A stretch of 64,000 nt of DNA from contig JASANH010000299.1 of assembly GCA_030248295.1 (NCBI GenBank), forward strand, positions 114,597 through 178,596, written 5' to 3'. Within the stretch, counting starts at the first letter, position 1, and the number at the start of each line of letters is the position of its first letter. Both the position numbers and the translations under genes were made by a program. The DNA is from Mesodorylaimus sp. YZB2_4. Lineage: Eukaryota; Nematoda; Enoplea; Dorylaimida; Dorylaimidae. This document shows, one piece after another, positions 1-15,017 of this stretch. The notes beneath the pieces are model-generated. The model was not told the origin of the DNA. It ran no database searches and saw only the letters and a list, made by a program, of their open reading frames with translations.

Positions 1-44
1 CTGTGCAGTAAAACGTCAAGAAATAAACATTATTTAAACAAATA

Positions 45-1301
45 TCACGTCCAGGCCATCTGGACTTTCTTTTGGGCAAAGGGTGGTGAATTATTTGGTT
101 CTTGTTCAGGATCTGGAGTTTGACTCCGATGAAAGCTGCAAGCGGTCATCGATCGCTGATCGGTCCCATCGCCTTGGCCCAGTTCAGTTTGCCATTGCAA
201 CAGGGCTTTCTCCATATTTCCCCCCACCTCTATATCATTGATAATGCCATTAACGAAGACTTTGGCCGCCGAGCAGGTCATTCGATAATAGTACATGAGA
301 TATTGGATGACGGCCCCCGGTGCCGTCCCACGACCGTCTTCATCAAATACGAGCGTTTTTTCACCGCGAACTCTGGCATTCGTAATAAAAGCATTCAAAC
401 GTTTGAAATTTTCAATGAGTACAGTCGAAGACGACGATTGGTGAATGTCGAAGCTGACTAATTGTCTTTTATGACGCCAATCGGGGCACACGCACTGCAT
501 TGGCAGATCGTTGGGCGGGTCGCTCGAGTTCGACTGGGTGTTTCGGGTTTTTGAAGATTTGGTTTTCGATAATGGCGCTGTTACGGGACGCAAATCGATC
601 AGGTGATCGATTTTGAGACGGCAAAGTAGAGCGGGACTTGATGCAGCATCGAGACCACCGCAGAAAAGAGATTCCAGAATACGATAGCAAGTGACCACGG
701 GTTCGGCACTGAACTGGTCATCAGTCAACGACAACTTATCCATGTCACTCACCGCCTTGACGTCACTGCCGCTGGTCGATCGTCGAATCGGCTGCAATGG
801 TCCTCTGCCCATGGGTAGGATGTTGATCAACCTCGGTTGATCGCCCGACCGAATTATCGATCGATCGTAGTGCTCACTGTATCTGATATTTGATCGATCG
901 AAGTGATGAGCATCGTCGTTAGAACTGGCCAGACTGGACGAGGACTGTCCCGAATTGGTGGTCGTCGAGGCACCAGTCGCGTCCGATGAACGTTGCGAAC
1001 GTTGTCGACGATTGAATGTCGGATCGGAATTTTGACGAAAACTGGGACCCAATTTTTTCACGTACATTTGTATGAATTTTACATCGATGGCTGGTGGCCG
1101 TAATGACGGAGAGGAGGGCGTAAATACGGGGCTCGAAGTGTTGGGCACCAAAGAACGAGCTAAAATTCTGAGTGGCAGACGAGTGTCCGATGCCGAATGC
1201 AGAACTGAGCGATCGCGAGGATCAGCGCAACTGATCGAATGTCGGCGTGCACCACTGCTCGGATCTGAATCAATACATTCATCGTATTTCGATTTCTCCA
1301 T
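45..1301 (-). CDS. Dual-specificity-phosphatase-like pseudophosphatase (intronless)
   Basis: Open frame of 418 residues. I start at the ATG at 1301, which has an AAAAATGG context; the frame stays open a little further 5' but without another ATG. Residues 1-195 are Ser/Arg-rich and probably disordered. Residues about 196-365 resemble a dual-specificity phosphatase fold: a CGGLDAA entry strand, LIDLRPV, and then a loop VFDEDGRGTAP at 318-328 followed by the helix AVIQYLMYYYR. In active members this loop reads HCxxGxxR. Here His-Cys is Phe-Asp and the Arg is absent, so catalysis is not expected. Family knowledge: STYX-type members bind phosphoproteins without hydrolysing them; a similar role here is inference. 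The tail (366-418) contains SQTPDP and a Pro-rich stretch. It has no introns, unlike its neighbour at 4.5-9.4 kb on the same strand. Confidence 0.8.
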   Translation of the reverse strand: MEKSKYDECIDSDPSSGARRHSISCADPRDRSVLHSASDTRLPLRILARSLVPNTSSPVFTPSSPSLRPPAIDVKFIQMYVKKLGPSFRQNSDPTFNRRQRSQRSSDATGASTTTNSGQSSSSLASSNDDAHHFDRSNIRYSEHYDRSIIRSGDQPRLINILPMGRGPLQPIRRSTSGSDVKAVSDMDKLSLTDDQFSAEPVVTCYRILESLFCGGLDAASSPALLCRLKIDHLIDLRPVTAPLSKTKSSKTRNTQSNSSDPPNDLPMQCVCPDWRHKRQLVSFDIHQSSSSTVLIENFKRLNAFITNARVRGEKTLVFDEDGRGTAPGAVIQYLMYYYRMTCSAAKVFVNGIINDIEVGGNMEKALLQWQTELGQGDGTDQRSMTACSFHRSQTPDPEQEPNNSPPFAQKKVQMAWT

Positions 1302-4300
1302 TTTTCGACAAGTATCGGATACAAAAATCAAATATGACTGCGCTCGACCACTTTACACTCCACTGCAACCGCGTCCAAGCCGTTGCAAGAATCCCTTTCG
1401 CCGTCTTCTATGACCTTAGTGAGTCCAGCAGGGCCTCGTGTCGGCACGGCTTTTAATAAGCGAGCTCGGCACAATTCTCGAAGGAGACCGCCTCGGCTTC
1501 ACCAAACACGTGTGGCTAGAACTCGTATTCTGGCCTGTTCTCGAAGTCACACGGCTTCTCGATCAAAGTCTCGCCTTTCCGGTAAGAATGCCCGGGGACA
1601 ATGTTCAATTAAGCGCCTCTCACCTCGTTCGTCTGTTGTCATGGCGAATGGGCGGCCATTTCAAAAGCCGTGCTTGTTCCTTTTCAAAACACTGACATTT
1701 AGTCAGTGCGCGCTCGACCCTTTGTCATTCTTTTTGAAAGATTTCTATAGAAATATCTACTCCACCCTTTAATGGGCACCATTTTCTTAGATTCGAAAAA
1801 TAAGGGCCCTTTTTAGTCTCGCGCTTCCCACCTTTTCCTCACACTACCTGTCAAAACATCTAATCACATCTCGGCCTTGGACAACCGGAACGAACTGTGC
1901 GTGCGAAATGGCCGAGTCATGCCATGACTTCCTCATACTACCACTTCCCCATCCAGACCAGTTGCAGCATTCTCGAAAGCTCGCCGGAATTAGGTGAGCT
2001 GAAAGTAAAAATCTGCTTAGGTGACCGTGAATTTCCGGCGAGTGACCGTTACTATTTCCAGGCGATATAGTGGGAAGCGCTTGTTTGGACGCGAACCAGG
2101 TACACTCAATTGATTAAACTGTCAAGCCTGTCAGTTGTAGAGCGCGCAAAACATGGTCGTAGATGGCGTGCAGTGCACGGAGTTGTAGTGGTGATGGTGG
2201 TTATGGGTGTTTGCAATATTGAGGATGTACAGTATACCCTAACTCGTTGTTCAAACTCTCAATGATGAAATTCCCCATCTGTGGAGGGTATCCGACGAGT
2301 ACACTATTTGGTACAGTATCCATTTTTATAGTTCCATGGCGGTTTTGACTTGTCCAGGCCGCATGTCTGGCCAGTCGCTTTCCTCAAGAGTTTGGTAATT
2401 GACCACCGAGCTGTAATTCGATGAGTGATGCGAAAGAACAAAGCTGGCACAGAGGTCCATGCTGAACTTATGGCCGTTTATGGGAAGCATATCATCATGC
2501 AGCGTCAGTGTTGTACTTTCGCATCAGATATCTCGTCATTTTGAGGATCAAAATCTAATTCTCGCAGTCCTTAGGCAAGCTGTGCAAAACTGCACAAGCA
2601 GCAACATCCATGACTGCATTATTCATTGATCGGCGCCTTTGCACGTGCATGGGCCATGCTAAGGAACTCTTCTAGCAGGTGAGAACAAGGGCTGAAACGA
2701 GGATGCACTACTGACAACAGTGGACGCACAGGGAGTCTCCTCCTCTGCCGTTCAACTTTCACACGTATGTAGATCGGGCAAGATTATGGCCTCAGTCTTT
2801 TTGGGACTCGAGAGGAATTACTGACACTCGTGTGCCTTGTCGAGGTGGTACAAAAACTCTGACCATCTTCAAGGTTGGTCAGCATATCCATTTTTTACGC
2901 CTATGCTCTCGACACCAAGGGAAATGTCATATTTTGACATCGACGGAATTAGATTTAAGCTGCTTCGGACCGCCTCAGTTTTTCTCGGCCACCTACGGTA
3001 TCTCGCCGGACTTTTCTGGCGACAAAAGTTTTGAGAATGGGTATTTACGGTTGCCTCAACAATTTTCGCGCGGTGACCGGAATCCGATGACCAGAAACAG
3101 TTTGAGACTAGCATTTACGGTCAGCTTAACGAAAAACAGGTCGCTGGGATGAAAATGTCGCCGTAAAAGCTTTCGAGAATATTGCTAAAGAAGGCCAGAA
3201 AATATTTATCCATCAATAACAGCACGCCTAAGAAAAGGCGCAATGTCCTGATTATATCACAAATTCAACACATAGCACACTCAAGCGTAGAAAGGCACGA
3301 GAACTTTACACATCAGGAAATACGTGCAAGGCACTTGAATAAGGGAAAATATCAGACAAAAAATTACACCCACTGCAACGGACTATTGGCCAGGAATAGT
3401 CTAGGCGAATCACAAAATAACCATCGTTACAGCACAAATCACAAATCTAGTGCACGCATGTTCCCTCGCACGAAAACGGCACTATATCTTCATTGTGCAC
3501 AACACTTTGTGAAAAACTGTCACATCCACACGAAATATCTTCAATATTAAAGGGCACTTATTCCCTCAAGTACACTTCTTTCAAGTAATCGCCTAAGGCA
3601 CCAAATTGTACACATTCAGAAAACACCAATTTTCGAATTGCATAGGCACAAAAATAAATACATTTCGATCAAAATTCTCGCGCCTTTTTCAAACTCAAAT
3701 GCGCAATATACGGTTTAAAAACGTATTTTGCAGGGCGCAATGCATAGTTGAGCTTACATAGAAAGGCCGAAATCAAAGTTCCTCAAAAACATCGCTAAAA
3801 AATTTGGACCGTCATATCTTATAAAACTTATCAAAAGGGTTCTAAATCCTACAAGCCGCATATTCCCGTGCACACTGACCCATCACGCTAAAACACCTAA
3901 TTCACAGTGCCCATTAAAAGGCAACAAAAAAACCGAATCAAGCAACCAAAACGTGAGGAAAAATAAAAAGTACATACTGTAAGTAACCAAAGCATTTCCT
4001 TCATCCATTCAGCCATTTATTTCGCGTCGCCATTTAAAGCAATGGTTGCGCAAGAATAAAATAGTTCAGGCAATTTCAATCAAATCTCTTCTGATTCGAT
4101 TCAGTGGTGGTTCAAGTATTGATCTAATTCGTTCGGGGCAATGCCGAGATTATCCTAAAATGGTCATATTGCAGGAAAAAACCATTTTAGAGACCCTCAA
4201 GGCACGACTTGCGGGTCTCTGCTTCATGGGCGAGGAAGATGTGACGGACAAAAACTTAAAGTCAAGAAGGGCATCTGCACCTGAAACATAAACTTGGGCG

Positions 4301-4520
4301 GTGACATTTCCAGCCAGGGGAGATCCATAATTCCCTCCCAAACGCCATGACCTCCGCACCAGGGACGAGCGTTACACCCGACTAAGTTCTTAAGCGCTCC
4401 AGATTTGATCTGTTTTTTCAAAGCATAGCATAGATTCGGACGCAGTTCTAAAAACTTGATTAAAAATTGAACGGGCTTAAAAACTTCAGGTTTGAAAATC
4501 CGTTTGACCGTCTAATTTTC
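1302..4520. other. Intergenic region between the pseudophosphatase and Yorkie genes
   Basis: About 3.2 kb without a convincing coding exon on either strand. The part near 3200-4000 is A-rich. The segment from 4520 down to about 4016 is probably the 3' UTR of the Yorkie gene: a TTTATT on the plus strand near 4017 would read AATAAA on the minus strand, about 500 nt after the stop. I see no RNA gene or clear repeat. Confidence 0.5.
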
Positions 4521-9434
<4,914 letters not shown>

Positions 9435-10509
9435 CGCTCAAGATATGACGACCGATGATTTCCAGAGTTTGGCGACGGTTTCGATTACGATCTTATGCCC
9501 AATTCGATTTGAAAAGTAAAGCAGCTCCCACGAATTTGCCTCCTTGGCTGAGAAACGAATACCACCTCGATATTATCAATATCTTCTCTTCTGTTGAAAC
9601 TTGCCGCCGCTGCCTGGAATCAAACAAAATCTTACTGACAGAACTGAGATTTGACCCGAAAAAACAGCTCCAGATCCGTCAAAACGATACTCTACTAGCC
9701 ATAACACCAGCAGAAAAAATGAGACAAGTTCTAAGAAACGAGCGAGTCAGCTAAAATTACGCCTACGAACCAGCCTACCAGGCCGAACATGGAAGGAAGC
9801 TTGCTGCCTTACACTCACTCCACTCCACGGCCAGCCAACCGACCTTCGGCTGCTTGATGGCTGGAATACGTCCATTGCATTCCCCGCTTACAGTAGGCCA
9901 CTGCGCACATGACAGCTGAAATGGTTTTAAAGTGAGGTAAGGAGAGAGAAATTGCGAAAAAGAGCGCGAGCTTTAAAATTAGTGGTATCACTACATCAGT
10001 TCTCCCTGGCCCCTCCATGATTTTTCAGATGAGAAGGCTTGCTATTCACAGAAACACCGAGTGTGGGCTGGTGTTTGGTGATAGTTTAAATTCAAGTCTA
10101 GAAAATCCTATAATGGGAGCATTTGATTCTTTATTTTGTGATCAGTCTACTAATACTGTAGCTGGCGCATAAAATTGACTCCGCTACAAATATTTGCAGC
10201 GGATGTATGTTTACCAATAATAACAAGTAAGCTCTTCCAGAACAAGTTGAATCAGTGCCAAATCGAGCGGTGCCAGCAACATGCTTGCAATGATTTTGGC
10301 ATCCATCGCTTGCGGTTAATGTTCTCGCCCGTTTTCTGATATGAAAACTTGTTTTCTGTCTCATTCCGTAATGGACTAAAAATGTAAGGAGTGCGCTAAG
10401 TAAATAAAAACGGATTGTTGGCACCTTGGTTCCACCAAATACCTGCGGGGTTAATCTTCCTTCTCGTTCACGTGCTTCACACGAAGCCGTTTGTGGTCAG
10501 CAAGGTTCC

Positions 10510-10630
10510 CACCACCCTCTAAATCCTCTAAATCCTACAAAACCTCCTCTATTTCAATACCCTCCCCTAAATCCTCTAATCCTTTTTTAATTTGGCGGAC
10601 CCTCCTCTAAAATTTGGCTTCCCTCCCATA
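10510..10630. repeat. CT-rich repeated-word stretch (CCTCTAAAT)
   Basis: Several imperfect repeats of CCTCTAAATC and CCTCCTCTA in about 120 bp. The same words recur near 11550-11575. The composition differs from the flanks. This may be the edge of a degenerate transposable element or a simple repeat; no inverted ends were resolved. Confidence 0.45.
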
Positions 10631-11140
10631 ATCATGGTCTCCATGACATGCCGGGAGAAAAGTTCTGAATTGGCGCCAGAGATCAGAGAGAAATCAGTTG
10701 CGAAGGGAAATATAAGAAATAAATAAGGAGTGTTACTGATAGTCAGGAGCACTTTTTTCGGAATCAGGGTTCTTCGCGTATGAGCCTATTTTACCTACTG
10801 ATGCACACTTTTTTGAAATTTCTCTTTCCGATTTATCAATCAGGCGATAAGTGGAAATTGGATGCATGTAGGCGATACAGGCCTTAATACGCCCAAACAT
10901 AGGTACCTAAGCCATGCCAGCGTTTCTCTGGCCCCTAGTATTGCAGCTGCTGTACAGTAAGTACAGTACATGCTGCTGTAGAATCCTAGCATCCTTTCGC
11001 CTCATGCATGCTGACTCTCGATGCTTAAACGTCGGCGTCGGGATCATGATCTATGTATGGTTAAGGAGCATGCGAAGAAACGATCTTGCCTGGAATCTCG
11101 CTTTGCGGGCTTGAAGGGATAAGTGGGATTTACGTTTCGG

Positions 11141-11322
11141 GTGCCGCGGTGGCTCAGTTGGTAGGTCGGTGGGCGACCTCCCTTCTCGCCCAATATCATC
11201 CTGGTGCTGGCACTCGTGTGGAGGTGCTCATAGCGGAGACACATAGGAGGGAAGTTGCCGTGAGAGCTGGTCACCTCATGGCCTCGCTTATCCTATCAGG
11301 ACTGCTGGCCTGGGCAAAACAG
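11141..11322 (+). mobile_element. tRNA-derived SINE, variant head with shared tail
   Basis: Begins GTGCCGCGGTGGCTCAGTTGG, which resembles a tRNA 5' half with an A-box (TGGCTCAGTTGG). From about 11212 it joins the tail seen in other copies: TGGAGGTGCTC, GGAGACACA, GCTGGTCACCT, CTCGCTTATC, GACTGCTGGCC and GGGCAAAAC. The head differs from the copies at 13.0, 23.0 and 56.0 kb, so this is a different head on a related tail. Confidence 0.65.
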
Positions 11323-13022
11323 GTTGGAAGTCGCGGGGGGAAGTAGGCCCAACCCACAAAAATTAATACGAGTCAGAGGATATACTTTGTGCGGCCTAGT
11401 AATAACTTGTCCATGGCGTTGATTTTATGTTAGGATGATATGTAGCCTGCAGCGGTAGAGTATAAATGAGACTTCAGGCCTGAAAAGTTACTTTTGTGAC
11501 CAGTTTGGCAAAAAATATGTTCAAAATCTCCTGAAAATCTAGAAGAATTCTGCTCTAAATCCTCTAAAATCTCCTTTGAATTCGTCCTATCAAGCTGGTG
11601 GTAGCCGTGGTCAGATACGAAACTGTTTTCAGAACTGGCGAAAGTAAGTTGATAAGGAAAATGGTGGCAGTATTACTGTGAGTTATTGGTTTATTAGCAG
11701 GAGATGTTTTACGGATGCGGTAGTGAATATGGCAAGCACGCAGTGGGATTCATGCAGTCCGAAAAAGGCTGACGGAGAGGGAAGCTTGGATCAAACACAT
11801 CGGTCGAGCAACGCCGCCTTCAGGTCACTATAACAATGTGAGAGTATATGATCTCGTCACTTTGTCGATGGCCGACTGACCAACGATAATCAGTATTCAA
11901 TCCTACACACAGGGCAAAGTGATGTACAAGTGACATCAGGCACATCAGTGTAACTGATACCAGGCGGTGTCAACATCGTTTGGGGCTAGCAGCACCAAAT
12001 TTGGCTTCACAGCGCGAATTTTTATCAGCCATTGGCTTGTTGCTCCAACTCTTCTTGCGGCGGGGACGGTTCCACTTGCCAGGCTTTCAATTCGCGGCAC
12101 AGTCGCTTTTGGACCTCCTTTGAATAACTGCCCACTAAACAGTCGTTGCGAAATGTACTCGTTCAACTCAACACACGTCATTGTACCGAATTGTCTATAA
12201 AAGACCAGGCAAACATTTGTACCCTCCAGCTCCTAACTAACCCCTAGAGCATTCACTCATCCCTCACCCACGCCGCATTACCGACTTGCCCATTTCCGCC
12301 TTTCCGTCGGACTGCATACAGTACACCTGATCTTCCTCAAATTTCTTTGAAGAACTGACGGAAAAGAAGCTTACTCGTTAGTGTAGGCCGCGCGAACGAG
12401 AACGAAGATTAATCCCACAGGTACGTGGTGTGTGCGGCGGCACATTCATGCGACTGTCATTTTCCTTTTCAGACTGTCAGCATATGGAATAATGGAGCAT
12501 CCCCTCCCGCTTGCTGTTGGTCTTCGAATCGGCCGACTGGGACGGGACCATGATCGACGACCAGCATCATCGGTATCGACCGATTCTAGAAACGGCCCTT
12601 CATTCCCTTACGCAGGCCTGTGATATGTGATGACTGGTAAGATATGCTGTGCTTGCTAGTTTCGTGTCTTCTCGGTGTATTCGCGCGGCGAGAAATGAAC
12701 GAGAGCAACGCTGAGGAAACCGTAGAAGCCAAGTTACTAGCGCTAGGCGACTTCACCGAGTTTCCTAACACTACATCAGCACGCAGCTGACAATGAATCA
12801 GAGCTTGGGCTTCGTAGTTTATTAGATGCATATCTGAAACCTAGGCCGGGTTCTGCATGGCTATGAAAATCATCCTACTACTCCGTTATCACTTTATTCA
12901 CGCAGGGTCCATGGCTGTTTTGGTTGCATATCAGACGTGACAGTACATTTGAAGAGCGGTGGGGAAAGTGCTGAGCCTTGGTGGGCGCCTAATTTAATAC
13001 TGGTTGCAGCAGATACCAGCTA

Positions 13023-13240
13023 GCGGCCGCGATGGTGCAGCGGTTCGGCACTCGTCTCTCCAATTCTTTGGGAGCGAATGGCTGGACTCGTCCCGGGTTC
13101 GATCCCCAGTGATGGAGGTCGGTTTGCGAATCATAAACCCTCGCTGACCTTGCACGCCAGGCCGTGGGTGACTCACCCGCCACCCGGCACCCGGGATAAG
13201 AGGAAGGGCGGCTCCCCAAAAATTAGCTGGAGTCGAGTTG
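13023..13240 (+). mobile_element. tRNA-derived SINE (GCGGCCGC head)
   Basis: Starts GCGGCCGCGATGGTGCAGCGG and contains an A-box (TGGTGCAGCGG) and a B-box (GGGTTCGATCC), about tRNA distance apart. This is followed by a conserved non-tRNA part (TTGCACGCCAGGCCGTGGGTGA). It matches the copies at 22980 and 56042, but its 3' portion past about 13200 diverges. Such elements are transcribed by Pol III and moved by LINE enzymes; no partner LINE is visible here. Confidence 0.85.
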
Positions 13241-13429
13241 AGCGGACGACCACAAGGGCAAGCGGGGAAAGCTTCGATCTCAAAAAGGGCTCACAGAGGC
13301 CTGTTCTTAGTTACCGGTACTGCCCTGCCTCCTCCCACTGAGCTATCCGCCCTAGCCACACTCTCAAGAATTTCAGGCGCCCTCAAGCGGCACTCGTGTA
13401 ACCAAGCCTGGCAGGCGTAGGAGGGTGGC

Positions 13430-13516
13430 AGCTGACCGAAGTCAGCGGGACAAAAACTCCGGCTGGAGCACGCAAGTCACACGTGAAACATCAACCCTGA
13501 AGGTTGACGTCTCTCA
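13430..13516 (+). repeat. Dispersed repeat C (copy 1 of 3)
   Basis: Contains GACCGAAGTCA, GGGACAAAAACTCCG, GCAAGTC, GAAACATCAACCCTGAAGG and TTGACGT. It shares this ordered set of words with 34074-34166 and, more weakly, with 33040-33120. No coding content or inverted ends were seen, so the class is unknown. Confidence 0.6.
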
Positions 13517-13594
13517 GCCAGGGGAGATATCCTGTTCGTGACGCCAGTGTAATCTTTGGCTCGCCCTAGGCCTATCTAGAGTTGACCAGAGACC

Positions 13595-13850
13595 TAAGCT
13601 CAAGCCACAGGAACAGTCCCACGCAGTCTAGGGACACCTCGTTTTATAGTTCATTAGCCACCACACCACAAGGGCCGTGTGCTCATAGAGCAGGTGTAGA
13701 CCAGGGAACTCAAGACTAGCTCTCTATCGAGACCTGCAACCAAAACAGTCACTCGATCTCGATCTCGCTCTTGGTCTCATGCTGGCCTGACTCAGGAGAG
13801 AGGGACCGATTCTCTGAACCAGTGCGCCAATAGGCCAGAGGGCGTACATG
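13595..13850 (+). repeat. Dispersed repeat D (copy 1 of 2)
   Basis: Shares a long ordered set of words with 47998-48285 in the same orientation: TCAAGCCACAGGA, AGCCAC..CACACCA, GTGCTCA..AGAGCAG, CCAAAACAGTCACTCGA, CTCGCTCTT, CTCATGC, AGGAGAG and AACCAGTGC. It is about 250 bp long, and the class is unknown. Confidence 0.65.
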
Positions 13851-14689
13851 GTACATTCATAGTCCATGCCTATTACACTCGTACAGTCACAAAACCACCA
13901 AAAACTGCCCATCTTGCTACGGAAGGCATCATCGTTCGCTTTGCTGTTCTTTCAATACATCTGCGTACTCACTCTCATCCTAATACTGGTGTGATACGGT
14001 CCTCCGTTCGTTTTTGGCCATCGAACCAGTCTGTCCGTAGACTCTTCTTTCTGTGACGAGTATGGCATAATTTGTGTGTTTACTGTAGCCACACAAAAGA
14101 CAAAGAGGCGGACTCCACAAGGTCAAATGGACAGCACAATGCAAGGAGGAATGCCTGGTGGGAAGGTCAGGTGGAAGTCGCCAGTTTCGTCGCCCGACAG
14201 CTGGTCTGATACTCGCCATCCTGCGAAAAAGAAATACAATACGGGCGCTGGGCCCAATAATTCCGCTTACCACGTGGTCACAAAGGCACTAGGCGATAGT
14301 TGTGTAGGGTACTAGTGCCCTGCCTGACGACCCCCAAAAGGTAGCAAGGACGAGAGGAAGAAGGCACCAAAGATTGAGACCCGCGCTGGGTTATTTGGTT
14401 AATGCGTTGGTCCGCATTGCTTGGGCCAGCAAGGCTGACTGGAAGGCCACAGTAATGTTCCGGCTGACGGTGAGGAGGGCAGTTTAGTTAGCCCATTCAT
14501 GTCATGTTCATGTTTTGCCACATCACCAAACGCTTATGCGCACTCGAGGGTGAAGGGACACATTTTACACGAAATGATTTACCGGCCCGCGAGTCGAACA
14601 GTCGCCCGTAAGTGCGCACCTGGCGTGAGAGGCAGACGCCTAACCCACCAGGACACGAGGCCGGCGGGAAGCTCAGAGAGGAAGCTGGT

Positions 14690-14745
14690 CGGTTCTCAGG
14701 TCGGTTCTCAGAGAGGAGGCCGGTTCTCAGAGAGGAAGCTGATCT
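14690..14745 (+). repeat. Short tandem repeat (GGTTCTCAGAGAGGA-type)
   Basis: Three imperfect copies of a unit of about 15-20 bp containing CGGTTCTCAG and AGAGAGGA follow one another. It is a local minisatellite-like expansion with no gene around it. Confidence 0.6.
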
Positions 14746-14902
14746 TCGACGGCGATTTAGTAAGTCGCTCGCTGGGGTAAGGCTCGGGCGATGGGCCGTC
14801 AAGTGGGGCACGCTGAACGAGTGGAGAATCGGGAAATTGGTCGTTGAACACCAGTCAGGAAGGTCCCTCCCTGCTCTCTTACAGTAGTATCATCCTGAGA
14901 TG

Positions 14903-15017
14903 CTGGTGCAGGCGTAGAATGCCTTGGTGCTCCTAGTTGGAGACAACACATAGGGACCCTGCTGTGACAGCTGGTCACCTTACGGCCTCGCTTATCATGT
15001 CATGACTGCTGGCTGGT
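14903..15017 (+). mobile_element. SINE tail fragment
   Basis: Carries the shared SINE tail words GGTGCTCCTAGT, GGAGACA, GCTGTGACAGCTGGTCACCT, GGCCTCGCTTATC and GACTGCTGGC, as at 11.2 and 23.3 kb. No tRNA-like head is recognisable just upstream, so I treat it as a 5'-truncated copy. Confidence 0.6.

Noticed and set aside
102..461. Plus-strand open frame opposite the pseudophosphatase
   Set aside because: A shadow of the minus-strand gene, whose domain pattern fixes the strand.
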